From contig CAIIXF020000011.1 in NCBI GenBank assembly GCA_903813345.2, positions 25,846,166 to 25,910,165 on the forward strand: a stretch of DNA of 64,000 nt, in the 5' to 3' direction. Source of the stretch: Owenia fusiformis. Its lineage: Eukaryota; Annelida; Polychaeta; Sabellida; Oweniidae. Both the position numbers and the translations under genes were made by a program. This document shows positions 49,201 to 57,870 of the stretch, in pieces. How positions within the stretch are numbered: the first letter of the stretch is position 1; the number at the start of each line of letters is the position of its first letter. The notes beneath the pieces are model-generated. The model did no database searches and had not been told where the DNA came from. It saw nothing but the letters and a program-made list of their open reading frames with translations.

Positions 49201-52200
49201 AAATCACGAATGATTTACTCGAAAAACATAAGATGGCTACCTGTCTTCTGCGCACGCGCAGCGCCCTACATAAATTACGAACTTATGTAAATCCACAAAA
49301 ACGGCCATAACTTCGCCAATACGGGACCGATTGCAAAGTTTAAACTACCAATAGAGAGCTTAGTTTACGTATTATGTGCATATCCTACTAGATTAACGAT
49401 AAAACATAGTAAACCGGGTGAAATTTAGACCAGAAAACTACGACAGTAACCTTTGACCTTGTTACGTCAAAAGTACGAACGGAACTAAGAATAGTTTGAG
49501 AATTACGCCAAAAGTACGAACGGAACTAACAATATCCACAAATCACTAGAATATGACACTTTAGTGGATAATAACGATCTAAACATGTATGTGAATATAT
49601 AAACTACATTAAGTGAAACCCAACAGTGGTGAGACATCGAATTGACATTACTGAATATCAGCAAACAAGAAAGTAAATCTGTTGGGTTATCACACAAGCA
49701 CCTCCAAATCTGAACACTTTTTCAGTCCCGTTTTATCCTCCCACCGATCATCATTTTAAAATGACTTTAGATGTGAACACCTCCCCATTTGAACAGTGAA
49801 CAGTCAGTATAATCTGAACACTTTTAGCCAGTATCCATGGTGTTCGGATTAGACAGGTTCTATTGTTAGTACCTCAGTTGAAATACTCGATTTTGATTGG
49901 TCAACGAGCGGTGAATAATTTTAACTGTACACCGCGCAATGCATTGCCGGTGAATAATATTCCCAGCATTCCACTAAAATGACGTCATTATCAGACGATA
50001 AAATGGCCGCTGCTAGCACTAGCCGTTTCAAAAATGTTGAAGATGAGGATATTATTAGTCTCTTAGAGAGTAAAGACAGTCAAAATACGAAGAAAAATCT
50101 AAAACTTTGTACAAAGCTTTTAACGGACTTCGCCCAGGAGAGTAATTTGACTCCATTGAGTGAACTTACTGCTGATATACTGAAATACAACATGAACGTC
50201 TCGAGGGTCTGGATCCAACTTCAAGTCAACTTCAAGGGTCAGAAAAATCTAAGATATTCTTCGGACTAACAAAACAATTATAGACCTCTCCATTCGGTTT
50301 ACTGTCAAAATTATATCCCTCGACTGTAAACCTCGACCTACGGTCTCGGTTTACAGTCTCGGGATACAATTTTGACAGTAAACCTCTGAAGAGGTCAATA
50401 ATTGTATATTGTACTCTTCGAGATGAAATCCATTTGCTCCCAGAGAATTGATGAATTATATTTTACAGAATAAACAAGGAGCTGTAGATGTGACTTTAGA
50501 CAAAAATGATGCCTCCATCAGATTTGAAGATGTTCACTTTGGCTATGAGCAAGGACGTGATATTCTCAATGGTCTCACATTTGATGTTCCTGCAGGACAG
50601 AAGATCGCCATTGTAGGAGGGAGCGGCTCAGGGTAAGGATGCTGTTGAAAAATGGCTGGAGAGTTAGAGTGGCTGTATTATTTGGTACAAAATTCCTATA
50701 AGTGTTAGCTTTTATTTGATAGTTTGTATAAATAGAATAAACCTATTAAAGCACTAGTGCCATTAACATGGTTTCTCAAGAATTTTTCACTTATTCACAT
50801 TCGTATTATCAGTGCCATAATAATGTAAACTTTTCGTCTCTTGTTCTTTCAAAACTCCATTCTCATTTTGTATGTTTATTGCTCTAAACTGTCTAAACTC
50901 TTACTTATTGGACTTGCACCAATAGTCTGCCATTTTTCAATAACATCTGTTTTTGATGTTGCGTCATTATGTATCATCACCACTGGGAAGCCTCAGATAT
51001 CTCATCTTCAGACATGTCAGACAGCTTATATGGTGTTGAACTGTTTTCATTTGTAGGAAATCAACCATTGTGCGTTTATTGTATCGATTCTTTGATGCTA
51101 AAGAGGGGAACGTCATCATAAGCAACCAAAACATTAAAAATGTCACTGTAGAGAGTATGAGGAGGTTTATAGGAGTTGTGCCTCAGGTTGGTTGCCATGG
51201 CAATGTTGTCTTATTATCATATCATTTGACATTTTTCTGGATCCCAGGTTTGGTTGGAAAATAATGAGGGAAATTATCATGTTTTTGCTATTATCAATAC
51301 AGTTTATCTTTGAGATTTTTGGAGTAATTTAAAGAGGGATTATGTGTAGAAAAAAAGAACAAAATAGAGTCACTTTAATATGTTTGTGTATTCAATCAAA
51401 CAAAACTTAATTTTATGCCAACTATTGAAAGTTATCCACATTATTTTTAGTGACTTTCAATATCGGTGTCTCTTATTGTAGGATACTGTCCTCTTTCACA
51501 ACACAATCTTCTACAATATTAAGTATGGCAATTTGGATGCAACTGACGAGGAAGTGTATGACGCAGCCAAGATGGCCGACCTCCATAAATCAATCATTCG
51601 AATGCCTCATGGATACCAGACACAAGTTGGAGAGAGAGGACTAAAGCTTTCAGGTAGGTTTCTGACTGAAAAACATGAAGACTTACTCTTGAGAAATAAT
51701 ACAAGTTAAGTCTCAGTCACATTTGCTCTACGGTGGCTGTATGGGCCTAACCCCCCTATCACACCAAACTAGTTCTTACCCGTTCTTACCAGTCCTACGA
51801 AAACGTCGTAAAACGGGCTCAATCTGGCTGTGATCGGGAAATATGTCTGAAATAATTAGCTTCTTCGTTCTTAAACAGTCTTCAATACGTCCATCTCGTT
51901 CGCAGTTCGTTCAGGTCGGACCACGTTGGTATGCAACGTAGTAGAACGCGTCCCTTAGTCTAGAAGGTCAGCATGACCTGATTACAGAACGGTATGGTCG
52001 CCATCGAATTTTGAATCGATTCAAAATTCTAAAATCACATTCCCGTCTGAGAACGTTCATAAAGTTCGTAAATAGACCTTCGAAAGTTGCAGCTACGTTC
52101 ATTCAGTTCGCACACAGTTTAAAACCAGTTTTGAAGAACGCAGTGGCAACTTGTTTGGTGTGATAGCTATATTTTTGCTAACTCGTTCATCAACAGTGTT

Positions 52201-55154
52201 AATACGTTCTTAATCAGTTTAAACACGTTTGCAATTAGTTCTACCTCGTTCTCAACACGTCCTCAGACAGTTCAACTCGTTGTTAAAACGTCCCTAGTAG
52301 GATTGAAGTACGACGGTTCCGTTCGTAGTACGTCCAGCTCGTCGTTAGTACGTTGTCATTCGTTCTAATTGTAGAACGTGACGACCACGAGAACATTTTG
52401 AGCATTGTCTAAGTTCTAGAGGACCTACCCGTTCGAGTACGTTCGATGAAGTTTGTAAATAGATCCCAAACGGTTCTTAGTAGGTCCAGTCCGTTCGTAC
52501 ACAGTTGAAGCCCGTTTTCGAGAACGTAGTGAGAACTAGTTTGGTGTGATAGTAGGGTTAGCTTCACAAAATCGATATAGAAAATCTACATCGTACTGCT
52601 TATATTTTGTGCTGCATATTTTTCCCGATTTGGGGAAGCAACTGCCACTGTATGGTTCCCAAAGATCAAATATGACTAAAGGGATTACTCTTATTGAACA
52701 TTTCTTATGGTTAAAGAGAGAATCAAATCTAGCGAGCAGGCCAACAAAAAATTGTTTCAATTTTTGAATATTTCTGGCTCATGTCATGCCTTGTCATGTC
52801 TATTTTCTAAAAATCCCCAAAGTGCACACTTTATCTCTACTCAGGAAAACTAAAGATTTTTACAATAATGTATTATTTTTCTATAAGAATGGTTACCATT
52901 CTTATTATTTTGGAGAATTTAAACATTTTTCACCCATTTTTGCACTTTGAATCCATGATAACTTCAGCAATTTATAACATAGCGTGAATCTTTTGTGAGA
53001 TATTGTATTTGAAATTGTAAGGAATAGATTGCTAGGTCAATTGCATAGATCCCGGCCAGATTCTTTTGTAGTAGAATCAGTAGCTCAATAATATTTCCTC
53101 AAGATGAGACACCTCAGAAAATTTCAAATTTTAAAATGACGATTCTGGAGCCATTTCTGAAAAATATGAGACAAATCATACCTCATTCGAAGGGTCTTGT
53201 TATTCTTTACCTTTTTTATCACCAATGGCCGTTATTCAAGCAATACTGCGTTGATAAGAGGCCAAAACAGTGATATTTTATCGCCGGACTCTTGTCTGTC
53301 CAAATCTGAATGTTGCTCCCGTGGTTCCAGAAATGTGACGTCATCATTACAATGATATTTGGACACACAAGAGTCCGGATTTCGTGAAAAATATTCGCCG
53401 TATTGAAAGTCAAATAACTGCATCCATAGGTTATTTACTCGAACCAAACAAGTAGAATTAGAAAGATGAAGATCTCAGCTATAAAATAAGTGCAAAATCT
53501 GTCACGGGGAAACAGGTACCATTTTGTATAAGGAACCTTTTGAAAGGTGGTCACTTTTTTTTCGAAATTTTCCAATTTAGTGTCGTATCTTCTGTATTAT
53601 TCTTTGAGCCTATGATCCTACATCAAAACGATCTGGCCAATATCTGTGGTCAATTGTACACATTGCTCGTAATTTTGTCACCCCTATAGATCTGATTCTG
53701 CCTTTAAAGTATATTCTCATTAAACTTATATCTCATGCATTCTTTATTAAAGGGGGTGAAAAACAGAGGGTGTCCATAGCCCGTGCAATACTAAAGGGAG
53801 CCCCCATACTTATTTATGATGAGGCCACCTCATCTCTGGACTCAATCACTGAAGAGGTAATATACAGTTGATAAAATGTCATGTGATATTTCAACAAAAC
53901 TAATGGTATAATTATGTCACAATCACAAATGGTGACATGTTGTTACAGCCTCTAACTTTTTTGTGAACGGTGGTTAGTGTTCGGTATTTGGCATTTGTAA
54001 CAAATGGCTGGTGTTGACATTTTGCATGTGCAATAAAGGAAACTGTTTTTATTATATTATCACCTAGAAGTGGTTACAGCCATCATTTTTCTATGATCAA
54101 CAATTGCTGTTGACATTTGTAACAAGTGGTTACAGTTTTGTAATTGTAACCAGGTCTACCAAAAATGGTAATGCCTTGTATGTCACCACCAAAAGTAGTA
54201 ACAGATTGTTATGGTCTCCGTTTTTTTGTGACAGTGGGCGGTGGTTGGCGGTTGGTGGTTGGCATCTGGCATCTGTAACAAATTCTAAAAACTTCTATTC
54301 CAATAACTTAACAAATACTGTTTAGACGGACTTCAATTTTTTCAAAATCATCTACAAGTTCTCAGAAGTTCAAAGCTGACTTTAGATTTGAGATTTGACC
54401 TTCAATGACCTTCCCAAGGTAAAAAATGTCTGTTTTCAAATTGATTAAACTAATTTTCAAAATCATTACTCCAAGTTTTCAGAATTTCAAATCTGACTTT
54501 AGATTTAAGATTTCACCTTCAATGACCTTCTCGAGGTAAAAAAAGTTCAAAAAGTTCTTTTTTCAACTTGATCAATTTTTTTTCAAAATTATTTACAAGG
54601 TCTCAGAAATTCGAATCTGATGATTAGAAAATTAACCAATTTTTTTCCAAAATCATCTACAAGTTCTCAGAAGTTCAAATCTGACTAAGATTGAACATAT
54701 AATATTATGATCAACTAGGTGGTGACGTTTTGTCATGTTATTGGCATGTTCTAATATTGTAAAATATGAGAAATAAAAATTGAATTGAATTGGCTGCTGT
54801 TGACATCATTCTTGAATCTTCTTTCTTTTCTTTCAGAATATCCTAAGAGATCTCAAGAACATTATGAAAAATCAAACCAGTATTGTAATTGCCCATCGTC
54901 TTTCAACAATCGTGGATGCTGATGAAATCCTCGTTCTCGATCATGGACGTGTTGCAGAGCGAGGTACACATTATGAGTTGCTAGGCAACACAGGGAGTTT
55001 ATATCACACTTTATGGCGAAAACAACACCATCCCTCGTCACTGGAAGATAAAGACAATGCTAGTGATGTAACTAACAATGCAAAAGAAATTCTAGACTCT
55101 GATTATAAAACAAGTGATAGTTATGACAGTAAAACAAAAGATGGCGCATCATGA
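22731..55154 (+). CDS. ABCB7: ABCB7 ortholog, mitochondrial half ABC transporter, complete, 15 exons
   Basis: Exons: 22731-22889, 25176-25244, 38147-38353, 39673-39802, 41442-41628, 42084-42165, 42641-42729, 45779-45866, 46436-46610, 46875-47032, 50469-50632, 51057-51186, 51482-51653, 53753-53856, 54837-55154. All introns are GT-AG and the phases join cleanly: 2232 nt, 743 aa, against about 750 in human. The order is mitochondrial presequence, six membrane helices, then one nucleotide-binding domain. Walker A GGSGSGKS (498-505), Q546, LSGGEKQ (602-608), Walker B ILIYDEA (622-628), D-loop SSLD and H658 are all intact. The family acts as a homodimer in the inner mitochondrial membrane and exports a glutathione-linked sulfur or iron-sulfur precursor for cytosolic Fe-S assembly. 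The human C-terminal cysteine cluster is not seen here. Intron 2 is 12.9 kb. The donor after exon 10 is the weak GTGCAG. Confidence 0.96.
23135..23680. mobile_element. 546-bp MITE, ~200-bp inverted arms, 8-bp TSD
   Basis: The left end ttatcccgttcctggactat pairs with the right end atagtccgggaacgggataa. Pairing continues at lower identity for about 200 bp on each side (boxes cgattacaac, gggagaatt, cagacaattgtgg-like). The perfect direct repeat GCGTATAT flanks it (23127-23134, 23681-23688). It sits in ABCB7 intron 1 near the promoter; the superfamily is unresolved. Confidence 0.85.
26169..26721. mobile_element. hAT-type MITE, perfect 8-bp TSD
   Basis: The ends tagagctggcatc and gatgccagctcta are perfect inverted repeats with the hAT TAGAG terminus. 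ATGCAGAC is duplicated on both sides (26161-26168, 26722-26729). Inner arms pair imperfectly. Several short frames occur on both strands, but no hAT transposase or BED finger is seen. It is in ABCB7 intron 2. Confidence 0.9.
27035..27118 (-). CDS. Candidate terminal exon of an unidentified gene
   Basis: On the minus strand a good acceptor (tgatttttctacag) is followed by 27 codons and a TGA. The peptide (fragments [14 protein letters not shown] and [13 protein letters not shown]) is acidic/basic-balanced and protein-like, unlike the AT-driven frames around it. It would be the last exon of a gene inside ABCB7 intron 2, antisense to it, with earlier exons above 27.1 kb. I could not find those, and I do not recognise the family. 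A 26-residue protein from the internal ATG is an alternative. Confidence 0.25.
   Translation of the reverse strand: MMTEEDKRAQKEIDMGDVLVKGQVSDN
27550..27890. mobile_element. MITE with agatgcgagtag-type ends, copy 2
   Basis: A diverged copy of 8259-8641 in the same orientation, with ends agatacgagg and actcacatct and shared internal boxes (agaaagttccct, atatttcactttttgtga, ggaatctcccc). It sits in ABCB7 intron 2. Confidence 0.7.
28600..29241 (+). CDS. Claudin/PMP22-superfamily tetraspan protein, nested in ABCB7 intron 2
   Basis: The frame holds 213 codons. It shows the first-loop signature of the superfamily: W (in NDWATLTS), then GIYYMC and a second Cys nine residues on (GERVC), resembling W-GLW-C-C. 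Three helices follow: [38 protein letters not shown] and [16 protein letters not shown]. The last two flank a short Tyr-rich loop, and the tail is cytoplasmic and basic. The helix that should precede the first loop is not convincingly encoded. A strong acceptor (caattaccctacag|T at 28668) lies inside the frame, so the real exon may start at 28669 with the N-terminus in an upstream exon. Family members are junction or accessory membrane proteins. It is transcribed in the same direction as ABCB7, inside its 12.9-kb intron. Confidence 0.72.
   Translation: MGCYSPLGGIEWGIIPNFSITLQFITRCIFMNDWATLTSKNATTGLLAREQRMGIYYMCDQIGEGERVCQSTINMAFPHSYKAAGALAIVSCILLVLCFVAFMVGLYSMRKCPDIFSGKYFAVVAIFMWISTLCHILSYTIFGTYIETNYYHVRPFYDSTLTLGGWYQMMGGSGNSLVVAALLTVAAGMVSRRQRENMCSNGQTNPAVEMEKQ
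29536..29610. repeat. Dispersed repeat, inverted partner at 32980-33050
   Basis: The box gggaggttttggatatgtga here matches tatccaaaacctccc near 33005 in inverted orientation, with further matching sequence on both sides (ccagagggagata, aagggttatgta). The partner copy abuts the left end of the mariner element. Confidence 0.55.
29703..30020. mobile_element. Small inverted-repeat element with T-rich core
   Basis: The left end tttatcctataccaagtaga and right end tctacttatttggcatagga (then taaa) are inverted repeats with a small indel. The core is extremely T-rich (ttttcacattttttc-type runs) followed by a purine-rich gggagatatggcgggagata stretch. The superfamily is unknown. Confidence 0.6.
30147..30466. 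repeat. 53-bp minisatellite, six copies
   Basis: The unit is gtgcctcacctacctcat, then rtctggcttactggctacac, then ccatgttcttctcaa. Copies start at 30149, 30202, 30255, 30308, 30361 and 30414. Spacing is exactly 53 bp with only scattered substitutions. All three plus-strand frames are open through the array because the unit lacks stops in every frame. It lies in ABCB7 intron 2. Confidence 0.95.
31138..31408. other. Unidentified GC-richer island in ABCB7 intron 2
   Basis: Composition is clearly less AT-rich than the surroundings, and long frames are open on both strands (minus [18 protein letters not shown], plus [15 protein letters not shown]). No family is recognised. It could be a fragment of a captured gene, a transposon fragment or an unrecognised RNA. 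Confidence 0.25.
31420..31589. mobile_element. Short MITE with caggcccktagccagg ends
   Basis: The left end caggcccttagccagg is mirrored by cctggctacgggcctg, with G-rich/C-rich subterminal tracts (aagggggaga, ccccccc). Sequences of this type are, as far as I know, widespread in marine invertebrate genomes. No clean target duplication was found. A possible relative of the end sequence (ggcgtagtcaggtgag) lies near 24455. Confidence 0.5.
33476..34711 (+). CDS. Mariner transposase (DD34D) with a spliceosomal intron
   Basis: Exons 33476-34171 and 34343-34711 are separated by a 171-bp GT-AG intron (AAG|GTAAGA ... ttgtttttcag|GTT) in phase 0, giving 354 aa. Splicing joins NAVYIAK to [10 protein letters not shown], exactly the continuity expected in mariner transposases. 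The N-terminal half has paired helix-turn-helix motifs ([31 protein letters not shown]) and the linker motif WVPHDL (123-128). Catalytic aspartates are D162 (TSDES), D258 (HWDNAPTH) and D293 (PSDFYLYG), 34 residues apart for the last pair. No stops or frameshifts occur. It cuts and pastes DNA at TA sites. The intron is the odd feature: unspliced transcripts would stop seven codons after K232, truncating the protein before the second and third aspartates. Confidence 0.93.
34757..34762 (+). terminator. Poly(A) signal of the mariner transposase
   Basis: AATAAA lies 46 nt after the transposase stop and upstream of the right inverted repeat. Confidence 0.6.
35877..36113. repeat. ~29-bp tandem array, about eight copies
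   Basis: The unit is gaaagtcacccttgtaaaaa followed by tcagaaaaat. Copies run from about 35886 to 36110, with small indels in poly-A and in ttg/ttt. ABCB7 intron 2. Confidence 0.9.
36114..38146. other. 3' part of ABCB7 intron 2
   Basis: No exon or complete element was recognised. aggggtgtaccagaagtaag near 37042 resembles the end of the mariner element and may be a relic of a related copy. Confidence 0.35.
38147..47032 (+). CDS. ABCB7: ABCB7 exons 3-10: transmembrane domain
   Basis: Residues 77-448. Family landmarks include [84 protein letters not shown] and [16 protein letters not shown]. Hydrophobic helices lie near 127-150, 173-195, 255-278, 283-305, 365-395 and 400-424. The long conserved helix-extension segments ([20 protein letters not shown]) form the matrix-side part and substrate pocket in Atm1-type structures. 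Confidence 0.9.
39485..39657. mobile_element. Pogo/Tigger-like MITE
   Basis: Ends acagtaaaacctgttc and the mirrored cagtatttactgt, with internal gttcactacagagaggggg and gttcactagagagaggtgt blocks. The cagtaaaacctg start resembles pogo/Tigger termini. A related element surrounds the LTR at 47.1-49.9 kb. It lies directly upstream of ABCB7 exon 4. Confidence 0.55.
43845..44290. mobile_element. Imperfect ~440-bp palindrome (foldback element)
   Basis: The best arms are 44006-44060 and 44109-44163 (cctctcaatattatagttat against its complement, then acaaaggaa and ttggttgat). Pairing continues outward through ttggaacaaaa / ttttgttccaa and gaatgaaataaaatg-like boxes to about 43880 and 44260. The loop is A-rich. 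ABCB7 intron 7. Confidence 0.7.
47139..49866. mobile_element. Pogo/Tigger-like MITE split by an LTR
   Basis: The left fragment (ctgtaaaacctgtatatccg then aacacctggctaatccaag) pairs with the complement of the right end (cattggtgttcggattaga-like, then caggttctattgtta). Without the insertion it would be about 210 bp, similar to 39485-39657. Its right part keeps further gaacac boxes (aatctgaacac, gatgtgaacacc). Confidence 0.6.
47178..49694. mobile_element. Probable solo LTR, 2.5 kb
   Basis: It begins TGTAACGACCC and ends GGGTTATCACA, with TG...CA termini and a weak terminal inverted repeat, flanked by CAAG on both sides (47174-47177, 49695-49698). There is no protein-coding potential, and an internal short-repeat patch of gtgggtgca/catgctatgtaac words is present (48120-48260). 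This fits a long terminal repeat left after recombination of a Gypsy-type retrotransposon. The second LTR and internal region are absent here. It sits inside the pogo-like MITE, in ABCB7 intron 10. Confidence 0.6.
49930..49952. repeat. Near-perfect 23-bp palindrome
   Basis: caccgcgcaatgca continuing as ttgccggtg forms a palindrome with one mismatch, flanked by repeated cggtgaataat words. It precedes the KIAA1958-like fragment and may be part of the same mobile unit. Confidence 0.6.
49979..50269 (+). pseudogene. KIAA1958/DUF3504-like (Crypton-derived type) fragment
   Basis: The frame has 96 codons. The N-terminal part (fragments [30 protein letters not shown] and [15 protein letters not shown]) resembles the start of the widespread invertebrate KIAA1958-like/DUF3504 proteins, related to tyrosine-recombinase Crypton transposons and to the ZMYM/QRICH1 group. 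After TADIL the expected continuation is missing and an unrelated tail follows, so this is an internally deleted, probably non-functional copy. It lies in ABCB7 intron 10. Confidence 0.55.
50275..50404. repeat. 130-bp hairpin
   Basis: The left arm (caattatagacctct ... cggtttactgtcaaaatt ... ctgtaaacctcg) pairs with the right arm (ctcggtttacag ... aattttgacagtaaacc ... gaggtcaataattg) around acctacggt. The arms are about 60 bp with few mismatches. It probably forms the 3' part of the KIAA1958-like mobile unit. It ends only 64 bp before ABCB7 exon 11. Confidence 0.8.
50469..55154 (+). CDS. ABCB7: ABCB7 exons 11-15: nucleotide-binding domain and tail
   Basis: Residues 449-743. The domain begins after the linker [14 protein letters not shown]. 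Walker A is split by the intron between exons 11 and 12 (GGSGS-G|KST), and the LSGGEKQ signature is split between exons 13 and 14. The tail after TLWRKQHH is Ser/Asp/Lys-rich and low in complexity. It ends KTKDGAS at a TGA. Confidence 0.93.
51748..52560. mobile_element. 813-bp inverted-repeat element with helically phased motif array
   Basis: Ends taacccccctatcacaccaa (then actagttct) and agaactagtttggtgtgata (then gtagggtta) are inverted repeats. The right subterminal region is present twice in direct orientation (about 52040-52168 and 52430-52551; shared gtttggtgtgatag). Between them, short cgttc/cagtt/cgtcc words recur every 10-11 bp: starts at 52184, 194, 205, 215, 226, 236, 247, 258, 268, 278 and 289. 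No coding capacity and no clear target duplication. ABCB7 intron 13. Confidence 0.7.
53239..53406. repeat. Inverted-repeat element
   Basis: The arm ccggactcttgtctgtccaa pairs with ttggacacacaagagtccgg, with weaker outer pairing (caatactgcg against cgccgtattg). The loop carries gtgacgtcatc. ABCB7 intron 13. Confidence 0.65.
54330..54700. repeat. ~118-bp degenerate tandem repeat, three to four copies
   Basis: The repeated boxes are aaaatcatctacaagttctc, agaagttcaaatctgacttt, agatttgaccttcaatgacc and ttcccaaggtaaaaaa. The last copy lacks the middle part. ABCB7 intron 14. Confidence 0.8.
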
Positions 55155-57599
55155 CAGAAATTTCAAAATAGGGATTGATCAATTTTAATTGTGGATTGCT
55201 CATTTTGAGATTATCATGAAGTGACTTTCAGAGAGAAGTTCAACTATTTATTGTTTAGTAAAAGAGCTTTTAGTTTTGGTGCTAAAAGAAGGTTTTGAAA
55301 ACCCCATAATTTATTATTCCATTATATTATTTTACCACATATTTACAAACATCTGAGGACATTTTCATGACAAGTGAAATATTTTTTCTTGTTTTGTGTA
55401 TTTATACATAGCAGTGCTATCTTCAAATTATGTAGGAATAACCATAGTGGAGGTATAAATGCCATAGAATTATTGTAGTGTCTGAATAGCAATAATGGGA
55501 TCATAAACACTCATTGAACCGATATTGATTTGAATCACGGGCGCCCTCTTTGTTGGTTGTCCAAAGATAATATATAATTATTACCGTTAAAGTGTTCTTA
55601 TATTTATAGGTTACCATACCAGAGGTGTTTTTAAAACTATATTTTACTTTTTGAACTGCTTTATAATTATAAAATATGTAACTTCAATAAGAAAAATGCA
55701 ATTTTAATTTTAATGAGAAATATAAAAATCAATTTCAATGATAATGTCATGTTTTAAAAATATATGCATATGTACTGGGTTTGAGAAATTAAATCATTAT
55801 ACTCCCCTTCTAGTTCATTCATACATTCATTACTGTTAAATCATTATAGATGGCATCATAATACAATTTCTCTGAATCACCAAAAACTGAAATCATCATC
55901 TGAAATTTTTTCTGCTGAAAAATGTATCTTGACTCATTTATATTGCAAGAAAATTAATGAGAGTTATTTTAGGCCGCTTATTTAAATTATAATGTATAAA
56001 ATAGCATAGCATGGAATGAGCATGATCAGAATGGTTTAATGGCTTTAGTTTTACTATGGGGGACAGGTGGGCTGTTGACCTTGAGGGTCACATTTCTGGT
56101 TCCAATCTTACACTCAATTTTACAATCATCTCAAAAAGGCAAAATATCACCAAAATAGTGTATTGAAAATGTGCATTATGAACAATAGGGTTAAAATTTC
56201 TTTTCATGTTTTAAGTTTTATTATATTTTTGAAGGGTTTGTGTTGTTAATTTGAGAGGTGATTCTTGTTTGTGAGGCAGTCTTTAATTGACCTTTGATAC
56301 ATTTAGATAAAACATGACATGTTTATTCTGTCCTCTGCAAGTTCAATTGGGCCTAGGGGTACTCTAACTGAGTATTAATTAATTAAGCTTATAAAATATT
56401 GTTTTAATTACTTTATGAATGAATACCAAGTTGAATTTGATTCACCACCTAACATAATATCCCCAAGCTTAAAATGTTTCTCTGGGCATGTCTAATCCAT
56501 GGTATTTCTCTAAAATTTGATTGAACAGTACAAATTTCTGTGATTTCTATACAATTTAAAGTGTTATCTATGTGGTTATATACTTTATACCTTGCAAATT
56601 CAACCATTACCACTGCATTTTACATTTCAAATCATACCTACTCTGTCATTTTATTACTCTGTTCTAATATCCTTAGAGGGATATATATTTTAGATTTTCA
56701 TGTCTAAGCAGTCTGCTGGGTGCTTTTTGCTAATAGTTTCACTTATAAAAGTCTGTTTGATTGTAGACATTCTTCCCATTGTTTCCTTGTTAAATAATGA
56801 TTTAGATTAAAATGCCTTCTGTTTATCACACTGATTTATAGCCTGCATGGTTTTGTTAAAATACAAAAAACAGAGATTTAAAAGTTTGCATTCGGGACAT
56901 TTCACCAAATTATTAAGAAATTCAAAATAACACAACATTTAAATTCTAATTCCTTCCATCTTTCATAAAATTATTTTTCTTATTCTTATTTCTATCTAGA
57001 AAAAACAATTATAAGAATCATTCTTTAAATTGTATAGAAAAGCTAAAAAATGAGACCATTAAAGGAAAAGTTGAAATGAACATTTTGAAATATATGACCC
57101 GACGTATATTTTCTAGAAACAGACCCCAGCCTATTCCTTTGTTTTTTACAATTGATATTTATTTATGATCCATATTTGAGAACAGTAATCTTTCCACATT
57201 TTCCACATTGTTTCATCCACAACAAAAATGCCACCAATTATTTCCATTTACAGGTGACAAGGATCAAACTGACATCCCTTCTAAAAATCCCTATAAACCA
57301 TAAGACAAAGAAGAGTGAAAACAACGGGGAATTAAGTTAACAGGCAACACTCAACATTGTAAAGATATGACCAAAAATTAGACACTTCATTCAAATTTTA
57401 GAGAGAAATTATGTAAAAATGTTTGAAAATGCATGAGTAGAAGGACGTTTAAGAAGAGTTAGCAGTGTATAGAGAATATATGGCACTAAAAGGGATCATT
57501 TTCAATCAACCAACAACACCTGAGATTCCATATGCATTGAAATCAAATTAACAATGAAAGATTTTATCATTCCACAATATGACGTTAATGAAATTGATA
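55155..57599. other. ABCB7 3' UTR and downstream flank
   Basis: The region is AT-rich without exons or clear elements. I could not identify a convincing canonical poly(A) signal close to the stop, so the length of the 3' UTR is undetermined. Confidence 0.35.
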
Positions 57600-57870
57600 T
57601 TGCTGTTCTTAGATTTTGCACTGGGTACACTCTGTACTTGATACATTCAGTATAGTGCTGCTGTTCTCAGATACATTTAAAATTGCTGCTCGTAGATTAT
57701 GTTACTTACTGATTTTCTCATTTTACTGTTTTTAGATACATTCAGTACTGCTTTTCTCAGATACCGCTATTTTATATACATTTAGAGCTGTTGTTTCAAC
57801 AATTAGTACTGCTGTTCTCGGATACTTTAAGTAGTGCTGTTTTACGCATATAGTACTGCTGTATTTTGTT
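57600..57870. repeat. Degenerate array around agtactgctgttctcagata
   Basis: About seven loosely conserved copies of gtgctgctgttctcagatac-like sequence, spaced roughly 30-60 bp. The array is old and has no coding sense. Confidence 0.5.

Noticed and set aside
49979-50269. Alternative coding exon of ABCB7
   Set aside because: The frame is on the same strand but has its own ATG, resembles another protein family, and exons 10 and 11 join in phase without it.
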